Assembly (NCBI GenBank): GCA_031550405.1 | Contig: JAVBOP010000179.1 | Span: 1-27,386, forward strand | DNA: 27,386 nt | Origin: JAVBOP01 sp031550405 | Lineage (GTDB): Bacteria; Bacteroidota; Ignavibacteria; Kapaibacteriales; UBA2268 | Reading direction: 5' to 3' | In this document: piece by piece, positions 1 to 8,874 of the stretch | How the letters are laid out: the number at the start of each line of letters is the position of its first letter | Numbering within the stretch: the stretch's first letter is position 1 | Notes under the pieces: model-generated | The model's input: only the letters and a program-made list of their open reading frames with translations | Database searches by the model: none | What the model was told of the DNA's origin: nothing | Made by a program: the position numbers and the translations under genes

Positions 1-3000
1 TATTATAAGCGCTGCTTTTACGGCAGAAGGCAAGAATACGCTTGTCAGGACAAATAGCATAGAATATACAGGAGCAACGGCGTCAACTATTGATATTACC
101 GGCGCAAGGATTATAACCAATTATATCTGTCGAAATCTTGCAAATAGCAGTGCTTTGGCGGATGTCAAGCTGTCTGACGCTGTTATTGAGATAACAGATG
201 TTGCGCCTGTGCCTGCTTTTCCGGCGGGCAGAGCATATTTTGATATAGGCAATACAAGCTCGAATATGACTTGGACGGGCGGTGTGATTAGCCTTGACAA
301 AGGGTATGCAGAACCTGAATATTCAGTCCTGATTAATGTTAATGATATTGCGCCGCATGGTGGAACTCTGTTGCTGCGTCCAAAGGAAAGCTTAACCGAC
401 CAGTTCTATAAGGTGCAGTCCACAGTAAAAATAGACAGCCTTATATTAGGCACGCCAACTTTGGCAGGCATGTCGAAAAACCCAATCCTGTCGGTTACTG
501 CTCCTGTCTCTGTTCGAGAGCTGTCGCTAACAAGTGCAGGCAATGGCAGATTCGTGTATAATGACTCTGTCTTTGTAAGCGGCAATTTTGATAATAACCT
601 GCAATATAGAGGCATTACTGCAACTACTGATAAATCATTCCTTGTATTTAACGGCACTGCCAATCAGGATATAAAGAATACTGTTTCAAATAATGATAAT
701 TTTTTATTTAAAAATGTAGCGGTTAAAAACAATAACAGAGTCATTGTTGCCAAAGATACGGATATAGATACAACAGGGCTTCTATATCTGGAAGAAGGTG
801 CGCTGTATATTGGCACAAAGCATTTGTTTATGTGTGTTGATGCAAAGACATACAAAAGAACATCTGGCGTGCTGTCCAATGATATCAGGCAATTCTCGCA
901 AGGCACATCTGTTATACAGCATCCTGACGGGCAGATGATATATGATTTCAAGAAGGGAGGTTTTGCCGCAGACGAACATTATGTATATCCTACTGCTGTA
1001 GAAAATAACGGTTTGCAGCTTCTTGCCTCTAAGGCGATATTCAAGGGCGATAACGTGCCATACGTTGATACTAACCTGCGGATGTCTATTATACCTGTAC
1101 AGGGAGTGCATTTGAGAGCGGTTGATATGGATTCAAAGTTGGATGTATATTGGAGGCTTAGATATGGCGCTATTGAAACAGATTCATCTAAGGTAAGTCA
1201 TCTGTTTGACTCTACAAGAAGCACTAATGTATCATTGGAATTTTATGCAACCGATGTAACCAATGCGGATAAATTACAAAAGTGTGTTGTGGCAGGCAAT
1301 TTCTTAATTAAATCAACCAGTGGAGGCGATACTTACGGCACGCCATACTGGGCAACAAATCCGGGCACAGCAAATAATGTAGATGTAGGCAGCGATGCTG
1401 TATATTTTGCATCCGAAGGTGTTAAGTTCCGCAATGAATTTAGAAATATATACCCTTATACTGGCTGGCAAACAGTTTCTTTTGGAACAGGCAATGCGTC
1501 GGATCTGGTTAATCATGTCAATAACGACAGTACATACACATATAAAAAGATAAAGATGCTGCTGCATAATACAGAGTGGACATTGTTGCGGCGGGTGTTC
1601 TATAGCAGAAGAGACGGCGACTGGACAGATGTTAATACATGGACATTCAATCCTACGCACGTAGGTCCGTCTGTTGCAACCGATGGGCATTTCCCCGGTA
1701 AAATGCAGATGGCTGGTTTATGGAATAACAATGGAAAGACAACATCTTGGCAAAAACGCAATCCCGATGCTATAAGCACTGCAGCAGGGGTGTATAACAT
1801 ACGGCAGGGTTTATGGATTAACGACCCAGACCCAGACTGGCGGCAGCTGCCAACAGATTTGGATTCGGTAGTTATATCTTCAGCTCATCAGGTTCGTGTG
1901 AGAAAGTCCGTTGTAGTGTCGCCTAATATCAATACTTCAGGAACTGTCACAATAGATGGTGATATACCTGCAATTGCATACGTTTCGGTTGGCACAACGC
2001 AAAATGTAGCGGCAAGTGATTACGAGCTTTCTATTCCCGCCAGCGGAGATACAACAGGGGTACTGCTCTTGGAAATGCCTCTGTTTTCCAATACAAAATT
2101 CCCTGTTGCACTAAAACAGGATACTACTCATGAAGTGCCTGCGGTTGAGGCGTTGCCTGATACCAGATTTGTTTTGAGAGATCATTCCACATTGCAGGTA
2201 GGTGGTGGTTTGGCATCATCTATTGTTTCAGATGCTCTTACTCAAAATAAAATGGGGGATACAACAAGGTTTTATGGATATGTGCGAACCGGAGCGCGCG
2301 AATTTTCTAAACGGGCTACATACATATATAGAACATATACCAATTGGGGAGCCGGTATATATGCAGGTAACGCATTGCCTGATACTGTAAAAAATTTATT
2401 GTTAAGAGGCAGTAGCCTTAATGGTGGTGGTGGTAATATCAATATTGATGGGTGCTATCTTAATTTCAAACGCAATGCAAGCGCTCCTGATTCAGTTAAC
2501 CATAAGCTAACAGTATTAGATACGCTTAGTATAGAAGGCGGATGTATTACTTCATTGAAATACCTGGAAGTAGGCAAAGCCCTTCTTGCTGGCGGCAGAA
2601 CGAACTTATTTTATTCCAGCACCTATGACACACCGAAGCTAACAGATTTGTATTTCCGTACGCAAACAGGAGTGTCAGGAGTTACCGCAAGTCCGGAGAA
2701 GTATTTTGTAATTGATAATGAAAATGGTATAACTTTGCCCGGCAACCTTCATACTCGAGGAGGCAATACCACGATAAAAAGGACCGACGCAAGGATATTC
2801 GAGCCCAATTGCGATTTGAAAATGCAAAGGATAGCAACAGCAGATGCATTGCCAAAGCTGAACTTTGAAGATCCTGCAAATATCAAATCCCATTTTGTTC
2901 TGAGTAATATGCTAAGCCTAAGACTGATAGGCGACAGGAGTGCATATAATGCAACTTATGGTAGTAACCTTGATCAGATAGTTTTGACTGAAAATCTAAC

Positions 3001-5212
3001 CAGCAAAAAAATAGGCGATAATCACTATGTGGCAACTTCAGTCAATAGCGGCTCATTGTTTATTGAATTGCTAACTGTGGACTCGACAGCACTAAGTGCC
3101 AATAGCAACTGTAACAATAGCATGGATAGTTACGCAGCAGCAACAAAAGAGTGGGTATGGCCCATTGGCAGCTTTGGCAGCGCAGATGACCACTATTCAG
3201 GGGTACAGCTGTTGGCTATTCAAAAAGGGACATCGACACCACCATGGAATTTAGGCTTTAGAAATGCTTATGGCAAAGGACCTGATGGCAGACATAGCGC
3301 CATGCCGGATACTACTTCGCAATATTTTTCCAAATATTTTTCCATACTAAGCGATAAGTCATATGCAGGCATAATGTTTTATATGACTTATGTAGTTAAT
3401 TCTTCCTTGCCTATATTTAGCCTAAGCAATGCTGGGATATATGCTAAGATATTTATGTCGCAGGATGTTTATGAAACGCCGACAAGCAGTGGCTCATTTA
3501 TAGTCGATGCCTTCAGGTCATATAAGAATAATCCAAAAACGCCTTTTTGGGTAACCGATACCACAAAAACAGTGCTTAAGAATTTCTTGACATTTGGCTT
3601 GCATCCCAATGAAAGGATTGGCAATTTAGGATTTGTTCAAATAGCGTCATGTCTTACAGGGCAGCTTCCTTTGGCATTCGATATATACTATGGCGGAAAA
3701 GATGAGAGCGTAATTCCCAAACAGTTTTTCTGGTATAGCGTGAAAAATGGCGATTGGAATGATCCAACTACATGGACAAGAAACAAAGATCACGTTACGC
3801 CAGACAATCCTGCCAATGTTGTTCCCAATACCGGTATAGAAACAGTGTTTTTGGCGAATGGGCATGAGGTACTGACAAATATACCTGCTCATGTGGATAA
3901 GGTAGTATTAGGCTATGCCGATGCGGTGCCTGCTCTTAAAACAGCTACTTTAAAAATACCTAATGGTTTTAATGTATCAGGCTCTACATTTTCTATGTAT
4001 GATACATCAACTATTGTGATAGGGGACCCAGCCGGTATTTCCAGTAATATATCACTTGGCAGCATAAGAATGCCGCTGCATGCCTACAGCAAAAAAGGCA
4101 ATTATATATACAATGCTGGGGTTGCCCAAAGCAGTGGCGATGCTATTCCCGATAGTGTGGGTGCATTAGTAATTGATGCCAATACACGCTTGGCATTATC
4201 CAAATCCACATCGCCGGAGTACTTGGTTGATATAAAGGACAACTGTTCTTTGGATATGGGCGAAAACCATTTGCTGAATGCTGCCTTTTATAAAAAGGTA
4301 ACCACCAGTAATTATACTTCCATACAGGGCGACTTCAAGATGGGGAGAGGCTCATATCTGTATATCGGCGGGCGGAATAACTTCAAGAATGTGCTGGAAG
4401 GATACAGGAGATACCATTTTGCCTTCCCTGAATACATATCCGATGAGGATGACAGCGAGGGCAGCACTGTGGTGTTTAATGGTACAACACAGGTGATATC
4501 CGAAGTACCTTATGCAGGTCCCGGATTCCCGTACCCATGGACAGGGCATGTGCCAGCCGATCCGTCATATAGCGCCAAGGCTGTGCATTATGATAATTTA
4601 GGGCAATATCCAAGAACACATGAAGATTTGGCATTGGGGAAATTCTATTCAAACAACTGGTTCTGGCAAAAGGAAATGCGGGGATTGGATAATGGCTCGC
4701 ATCTCACAGGAAACCTTAATTACAGACATTATTATCCGATTAAATATCCTGACAATCCATACAATATAAATATGGAAAATAGTACCGTTCCGCAATATAT
4801 ATATCAAGGCAGCCAAGCCATGCGGGATACAATGAATTATTGGTACACTCATGCTGCTACAGGCTTCAATGGCTCTTCGGATAACCGTATAATGCCGAAT
4901 GTTCCAGCTCAGGCTAAGGACATAAATATGCTGACACCAGATACTTGGCGTAGCGCTCATAAATTCGAGCTTGAAGTATTTGATGTGCCTATAAAGCTTA
5001 CCAATATCAATGTGGGTTTCCCAAGAGTTAAAGTGATTGGCGGTGAGAAAATAATTTCTGATAACATGGTCGTGCTGAGAAATCTTGAAGTAGAGGCTAA
5101 TACAACATTAACTGTGGACTTGGGACTGAATCGCAGATTCAAGATATATAAAAACCTTATAAATGCCGGACATATTGTTAATCGCGGTTCGGTTATAGAG
5201 ATAGGGAACTAA
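1..5212 (+). CDS. Very large secreted/surface repeat protein, 5' end outside window
   Basis: Frame 2 is open from base 2 to the TAA at 5210-5212, so the gene starts before the window; at least 1736 codons are present. I do not recognise a named family. The text resembles the beta-strand repeat proteins of Bacteroidota/Ignavibacteria: 'FNGTANQ' followed by a 'NVAV-NNN' strand near residue 215, and two spaced modules of the form W/FYS-x-GDW-D-xTW followed by 'V-L--GHEV' (about residues 530-560 and 1242-1280), similar in pattern to G8-like modules. Two stretches share 'YIY...DA(L/I)PD(T/S)V' (about residues 775 and 1365). No membrane segment or enzyme motif is visible. The last residues (NLINAGHIVNRGSVIEIG) resemble the end of the protein encoded at 5594-8419, so the two are probably distant paralogues. 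No obvious type IX secretion C-terminal domain is seen. The role is unknown; surface adhesin or sheath is only a guess. Confidence 0.8.
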   Translation, partial: IISAAFTAEGKNTLVRTNSIEYTGATASTIDITGARIITNYICRNLANSSALADVKLSDAVIEITDVAPVPAFPAGRAYFDIGNTSSNMTWTGGVISLDKGYAEPEYSVLINVNDIAPHGGTLLLRPKESLTDQFYKVQSTVKIDSLILGTPTLAGMSKNPILSVTAPVSVRELSLTSAGNGRFVYNDSVFVSGNFDNNLQYRGITATTDKSFLVFNGTANQDIKNTVSNNDNFLFKNVAVKNNNRVIVAKDTDIDTTGLLYLEEGALYIGTKHLFMCVDAKTYKRTSGVLSNDIRQFSQGTSVIQHPDGQMIYDFKKGGFAADEHYVYPTAVENNGLQLLASKAIFKGDNVPYVDTNLRMSIIPVQGVHLRAVDMDSKLDVYWRLRYGAIETDSSKVSHLFDSTRSTNVSLEFYATDVTNADKLQKCVVAGNFLIKSTSGGDTYGTPYWATNPGTANNVDVGSDAVYFASEGVKFRNEFRNIYPYTGWQTVSFGTGNASDLVNHVNNDSTYTYKKIKMLLHNTEWTLLRRVFYSRRDGDWTDVNTWTFNPTHVGPSVATDGHFPGKMQMAGLWNNNGKTTSWQKRNPDAISTAAGVYNIRQGLWINDPDPDWRQLPTDLDSVVISSAHQVRVRKSVVVSPNINTSGTVTIDGDIPAIAYVSVGTTQNVAASDYELSIPASGDTTGVLLLEMPLFSNTKFPVALKQDTTHEVPAVEALPDTRFVLRDHSTLQVGGGLASSIVSDALTQNKMGDTTRFYGYVRTGAREFSKRATYIYRTYTNWGAGIYAGNALPDTVKNLLLRGSSLNGGGGNINIDGCYLNFKRNASAPDSVNHKLTVLDTLSIEGGCITSLKYLEVGKALLAGGRTNLFYSSTYDTPKLTDLYFRTQTGVSGVTASPEKYFVIDNENGITLPGNLHTRGGNTTIKRTDARIFEPNCDLKMQRIATADALPKLNFEDPANIKSHFVLSNMLSLRLIGDRSAYNATYGSNLDQIVLTENLTSKKIGDNHYVATSVNSGSLFIELLTVDSTALSANSNCNNSMDSYAAATKEWVWPIGSFGSADDHYSGVQLLAIQKGTSTPPWNLGFRNAYGKGPDGRHSAMPDTTSQYFSKYFSILSDKSYAGIMFYMTYVVNSSLPIFSLSNAGIYAKIFMSQDVYETPTSSGSFIVDAFRSYKNNPKTPFWVTDTTKTVLKNFLTFGLHPNERIGNLGFVQIASCLTGQLPLAFDIYYGGKDESVIPKQFFWYSVKNGDWNDPTTWTRNKDHVTPDNPANVVPNTGIETVFLANGHEVLTNIPAHVDKVVLGYADAVPALKTATLKIPNGFNVSGSTFSMYDTSTIVIGDPAGISSNISLGSIRMPLHAYSKKGNYIYNAGVAQSSGDAIPDSVGALVIDANTRLALSKSTSPEYLVDIKDNCSLDMGENHLLNAAFYKKVTTSNYTSIQGDFKMGRGSYLYIGGRNNFKNVLEGYRRYHFAFPEYISDEDDSEGSTVVFNGTTQVISEVPYAGPGFPYPWTGHVPADPSYSAKAVHYDNLGQYPRTHEDLALGKFYSNNWFWQKEMRGLDNGSHLTGNLNYRHYYPIKYPDNPYNINMENSTVPQYIYQGSQAMRDTMNYWYTHAATGFNGSSDNRIMPNVPAQAKDINMLTPDTWRSAHKFELEVFDVPIKLTNINVGFPRVKVIGGEKIISDNMVVLRNLEVEANTTLTVDLGLNRRFKIYKNLINAGHIVNRGSVIEIGN

Positions 5213-5220
5213 CTGACGAA

Positions 5221-5240
5221 TTATTAAAAAATATTCATAA
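5221..5240 (+). repeat. AT-rich palindrome copy 1 (class A)
   Basis: TTATTAA-AAAATA-TTCATAA: imperfect inverted repeat with one mismatch in the left arm. The same 20-mer occurs exactly at 13315-13334. It lies 45 bp upstream of the DUF2158 start codon and 8 bp after the stop of the large surface gene. Confidence 0.6.
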
Positions 5241-5285
5241 ATCTCGATTATTAAATCTAAGCAATTAATATTACAAGGAATTATT

Positions 5286-5513
5286 ATGGCAGAATATAAA
5301 TTCAAAATTGGCGATGTCGTGCAATTAAAATCGGGCGGACCCGAAATGACAGTATATGGAATTATTGGCGAAACCAATCTCAAAGAAGCGATTGAAGTTG
5401 CAGCTAAAAGTTTTTATCCTGAGGGTTCGGTGCTTTGCCAGTGGTTTGCCGGCGACGGAATTACACTAATAAAAAATCATTTTATTGCAGATACGCTACA
5501 GCTAAGTAAATAA
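5286..5513 (+). CDS. YodC-like small protein (DUF2158)
   Basis: A 75-residue cytoplasmic protein. The pattern FKIGDVVQLKSGGPEMTV at residues 6-23, followed later by 'VLCQWFAGDG' (about 49-58), is the hallmark of the DUF2158/YodC family, whose function is not established. The length matches the family. The ATG start is preceded by AAGGAA about 5 bases upstream, a usable Shine-Dalgarno. It sits alone between two giant secreted-protein genes in the same orientation; nothing in it suggests secretion, so neighbourhood does not reveal a function. Both intergenic gaps (73 and 80 bp) carry a copy of the AT-rich palindrome. Confidence 0.88.
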   Translation: MAEYKFKIGDVVQLKSGGPEMTVYGIIGETNLKEAIEVAAKSFYPEGSVLCQWFAGDGITLIKNHFIADTLQLSK

Positions 5514-5527
5514 CAATATATTGAGAA

Positions 5528-5547
5528 TTATGAAAAAATATTCATAA
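5528..5547 (+). repeat. AT-rich palindrome copy 2 (class A, perfect arms)
   Basis: TTATGAA-AAAATA-TTCATAA: perfect 7-bp arms around a 6-bp spacer. It differs from the copies at 5221 and 13315 by a single base. It lies 46 bp before the start of the 941-residue surface protein. Confidence 0.65.
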
Positions 5548-5593
5548 ATATCTGTTGTGCTTTATTTGTAAAATATAAAACTTAAAAATAACT

Positions 5594-8419
5594 ATGATAA
5601 ATAAACTGTTTGTAATATCTATATATTTATTGGCATCTTTGTTGTGTGTAGATATGTATTCACAAAACTGGATAAATAAGCCGGGAGCTACATATACAGC
5701 AGTAGATGTGGATTTGACTGACACAAGAGTTGCCGCATCCACAGTTAGAATGCATGGGATTTCTCCAAAGACAGGTTATCCCAAGCAAGATGGGCAGATA
5801 ACATGGGAGGGCGCTCCCAATACAAGAATCGAAGGCGTAGTGGATTATGCTTTAGCGTTTGTCGATGTTTCTTCTGGTACGCAGTTAAAGGCAGGCGTTA
5901 AGCTATATTATGATGCTGATTACACTTATACTGGTGCGCCTTTGCCAAGCACTACGTACAATGACACTATAGATTATAGCAACATACCCAAAGGCGGCTT
6001 GACTAATTGGGACTTTACCCAAAATATACAGGAGGATTTATATTTTACTGATTTAATGTTTTCAAATACCCGCAAATTGGTTGGCAATACAAATGTGAAG
6101 GGCAGGTATCGCTTTAATTATAACAGTGGTACTGGTGCTGCTTACGATTTTACAGGCTATCCCAGTTATTATTATGTTCGCTATAAAGACAATACAACAT
6201 TTACTTATGACGGTGCAGGTATAGATGTGCTTGATACGCAAACAGTCAATCGAGCGCAAAATGGTTATAATCCTGGAACAACCGGCGCTTATACAGCAAC
6301 ACCATTCTATTGCGATTCTATTCCGACTACGAATGGCAACTATGGCTTTTATACAGTTGATGAACCACCCACAGCATATTATAATCTTGTGCTCAATAAC
6401 GGCGGTGGCAATGGAAGCGGTATAGCTGCAAAGCGTGTAATATCTACTGTGCAAGTAAAAAATCAATTAATTGTGGATAAAAATGCTTATGCTTTAGGCA
6501 AGGAAACTGACTATACAGGCTCTATTACATTGCTTGACAAAGATGTTAATGCTTTAGGAAGCAATGCTGTATCTTATGTTGATGGCAGCATAAAGTTGAA
6601 TGACAGGTTAACAGCGTTCACTGTTATGCCGGGTAATATGGTGAATATAGGTGAACGTGATAAAAACGGTTCTATCACAATGTTTGAAGATGGCAGAGTT
6701 AGCAACGGTACTGTGTCTTACAACACTCCGATCAATGGCGTTACTACCTATTTTAGTGCTACTCCAACTAAGCGACTGGATGTGAAAAAAGGAACTATTT
6801 TAAATGTATATGGAGAACTTATCAATAATAATGGTTTGAAGGCGAAAACGGGAGATGCAATGGTTGTCGATAGCCAATCTGTTTCATGTGCAAGTTTTGA
6901 GAGAACAGATGGCACTGCGCCGCCATGCAAAGTAATATACTATGGCGCTGGAAGCGTATTGCCTATGAATGTCTTCACAAGCAATACTACTAACCTTATG
7001 GACGGTAGATATGGATACCCTGTGTTAGAATTTGCGCAAGGCTCCAAAAGGTATTTGGTGGGAGATGTATACATATCAGGAGAATATGATGATATTAAGG
7101 TTTTTGATACTAATTACACATCATTACGGTATAAATCTGATAGCAACCTAAGCACAAATGGCTATAAAATAATGTTATATAACAAAACAGCGAATATAAA
7201 ATTCGATACGAGAATAGGCGAAATAGACGGTTGGGTACAATATGGGGCTACTTATAATTCCAGTTCATTTGTTTTGCTAAAAAACAAAGAATATACATAT
7301 AACAATTATGAAACAAAACTTAAGTTTGACTCATCACAAACAGGTAATAATTTAAATTTATACTTTGCTGCTTTGAATGTGCACCCCAAAATAAAGCCAT
7401 CAAAGGCTAAATATACGCCCTCTATTGCGCATTTGATTGCTGATAGAGAGATAGAATTTACATATCTAACTAACACTAACTACATAAGATTAAAAGAATT
7501 ATCGCTAGGCTTTAAGAAAAACGAATTTGGCACTGATCAAACTCTTGCGGAATTTGTATATAATCGTTCAAAATTAACTGAAGGCTTTAAACTAAATGCT
7601 GATTACAGTTCAGATAGACCGCAAAGCGTGATAAATACCGATGGAACTCGGAACATCAGCAAACCCGTTTGGACTGCAATATCAGAAATGGAAGTATTTC
7701 CCGTTAAATTTGAAACAACAGGTCAAGGCTTGATATTGCTCAATCCTAATCCGGGGCAAAGTGGAGCCATTGCCAATGCGCCGGGAACTTTCGACCAGAT
7801 ATTCAGCAAGTCGCAGCTAATATTCGATGCAACTCCAAGCAAGCTGTTTTCTGTGCGAAATGGACGGTGGTCAGATCCGCAAACTTGGGATGCTGCTATA
7901 ACTCCAACGGCGTCGGATTCCGTCGAAATCAGGCATATCGTTTATACAGGATTGTATAACGGCAATGAGTTATTTGGCGGGCGGGCATGGAAAGTGGCTG
8001 AGGACAAATTAGTTACAGGAACCAACCCAGCCGCCGAAGCGAATGTGCTGGCACTGAATGTTGAAATTGTGGATAACCCTTTTGATCCAATAACCCAGAA
8101 CTCGGCTTTAGTCATCGGAAATTATTCCCGTAACGATGGCGATAACTATATGGATTTTAGAAAGATATTGGCTTTTGGCAAGGATTGTGACTATGCGGTT
8201 GATATTAAAACAACTCCTCTTCCTGCTGGCACTATGCCCGAAGACTTTTTAATTGAGGATGCCATGTCTCCGTATATATACCGCAGGCTGTCAGGCTTGT
8301 ATATCATGGATTATACCAATGACAACAAAGAAGCACCAATTGTAAAAGTATCGAATTTATTAAACAAGGGAAACTTCAGAAACAATGCCATCTTCGAGAT
8401 AGGCGAAATCAAATATTAA
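5594..8419 (+). CDS. Large secreted protein with signal peptide and GxW-D-xTW module
   Basis: 941 residues. It starts at ATG with a clear signal peptide (MINKLFVISIYLLASLLCVD, hydrophobic core 5-17, likely cleavage before residue 25, after YSQ or close by). The body is beta-rich and low in Cys, with strand-like text ('YYNLVLNNGGGNGSG' about 256-270, 'LDVKKGTILNVYGELINNNG' about 395-414) typical of FCB surface repeat proteins. One module 'FSVRNGRWSDPQTWD' (about 752-766) followed by 'SVEIRHIVYTG' matches the two modules of the upstream large protein. The C-terminal 'SNLLNKGNFRNNAIFEIG' resembles that protein's C-terminus. Same strand and close spacing suggest one locus, ended by the terminator at 8442-8487. 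Function unknown; exported and probably surface exposed. Confidence 0.82.
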   Translation: MINKLFVISIYLLASLLCVDMYSQNWINKPGATYTAVDVDLTDTRVAASTVRMHGISPKTGYPKQDGQITWEGAPNTRIEGVVDYALAFVDVSSGTQLKAGVKLYYDADYTYTGAPLPSTTYNDTIDYSNIPKGGLTNWDFTQNIQEDLYFTDLMFSNTRKLVGNTNVKGRYRFNYNSGTGAAYDFTGYPSYYYVRYKDNTTFTYDGAGIDVLDTQTVNRAQNGYNPGTTGAYTATPFYCDSIPTTNGNYGFYTVDEPPTAYYNLVLNNGGGNGSGIAAKRVISTVQVKNQLIVDKNAYALGKETDYTGSITLLDKDVNALGSNAVSYVDGSIKLNDRLTAFTVMPGNMVNIGERDKNGSITMFEDGRVSNGTVSYNTPINGVTTYFSATPTKRLDVKKGTILNVYGELINNNGLKAKTGDAMVVDSQSVSCASFERTDGTAPPCKVIYYGAGSVLPMNVFTSNTTNLMDGRYGYPVLEFAQGSKRYLVGDVYISGEYDDIKVFDTNYTSLRYKSDSNLSTNGYKIMLYNKTANIKFDTRIGEIDGWVQYGATYNSSSFVLLKNKEYTYNNYETKLKFDSSQTGNNLNLYFAALNVHPKIKPSKAKYTPSIAHLIADREIEFTYLTNTNYIRLKELSLGFKKNEFGTDQTLAEFVYNRSKLTEGFKLNADYSSDRPQSVINTDGTRNISKPVWTAISEMEVFPVKFETTGQGLILLNPNPGQSGAIANAPGTFDQIFSKSQLIFDATPSKLFSVRNGRWSDPQTWDAAITPTASDSVEIRHIVYTGLYNGNELFGGRAWKVAEDKLVTGTNPAAEANVLALNVEIVDNPFDPITQNSALVIGNYSRNDGDNYMDFRKILAFGKDCDYAVDIKTTPLPAGTMPEDFLIEDAMSPYIYRRLSGLYIMDYTNDNKEAPIVKVSNLLNKGNFRNNAIFEIGEIKY

Positions 8420-8441
8420 TAATAACCCAAAAATTACACTC

Positions 8442-8487
8442 AAATAGCAATATTGTATTTTTAAACCAGTATTGCTATTTTTTTATT
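8442..8487 (+). terminator. Intrinsic terminator after surface-protein locus
   Basis: Arms AAATAGCAATA (8442-8452) and TATTGCTATTT (8470-8480) form an 11-bp stem with a 17-nt loop, followed by TTTTATT. It lies 22 bp after the stop of the secreted-protein gene. Confidence 0.75.
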
Positions 8488-8633
8488 GAAAGATAACGTA
8501 TATCATCTGCTATTTATAACACGCAATTTAGACCATTAACTATATTCCTCTTGTCTGTTGATTAAAAGGAATATTAATCTTACCTGATATTATAAAAATT
8601 TTCTCTATGCTTGCTTGAAATGATATTATTATA

Positions 8634-8666
8634 TTGTTATTAATATTGTTTTTTTTTGTATATTTG
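8634..8666 (+). promoter_or_regulatory. Promoter of tRNA-Trp (TAnnTTTG type)
   Basis: TATATTTG at 8659-8666 matches the Bacteroidota -7 consensus TAnnTTTG and ends 17 bp before the mature tRNA. A TTG at 8634-8636, 22 bp upstream, could be the -33 box. The same TATATTTG core occurs before the OsmC gene, lpxA and rplJ. Confidence 0.6.
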
Positions 8667-8683
8667 TAGTTTTCACTATAGAT

Positions 8684-8756
8684 ACGGGTATAGCTCAACT
8701 GGTAGAGTGACGGTCTCCAAAACCGTAGGTTGCGGGTTCGATTCCTGCTGCCCGTG
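8684..8756 (+). tRNA. trnW: tRNA-Trp (anticodon CCA)
   Basis: A full cloverleaf can be drawn: acceptor ACGGGTA/TGCCCGT (one G-U pair), D stem GCTC/GAGT, anticodon stem ACGGT/ACCGT with 7-nt loop CTCCAAA (anticodon CCA), T stem GCGGG/CCTGC with loop TTCGATT, discriminator G. CCA is not encoded (CAAG follows). In most bacteria tRNA-Trp lies just before secE-nusG-rplKAJL-rpoBC; here rpoB follows directly. Confidence 0.96.
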
Positions 8757-8781
8757 CAAGATATATCACGACTACAGGCTG

Positions 8782-8805
8782 AATTATGAAAAATAATTCA
8801 TAATT
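8782..8805 (+). repeat. AT-rich palindrome copy 3 (perfect 9-bp arms)
   Basis: AATTATGAA-AAATAA-TTCATAATT: perfect 9-bp arms around a 6-bp spacer, between tRNA-Trp and rpoB, 69 bp before the rpoB start codon. It is one of the two longest perfect copies in the window. Confidence 0.7.
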
Positions 8806-8874
8806 GTGATAGATTAGAGATTGATAATTACATGAAATATACTTTAACTATAAATATTATAGAAGGGACAACAG

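Noticed and set aside
1313..1690. Several antisense frames of 60-250 codons inside the surface genes and rpoB
   Set aside because: They are shadows of long conserved genes on the other strand and show no recognisable protein pattern.
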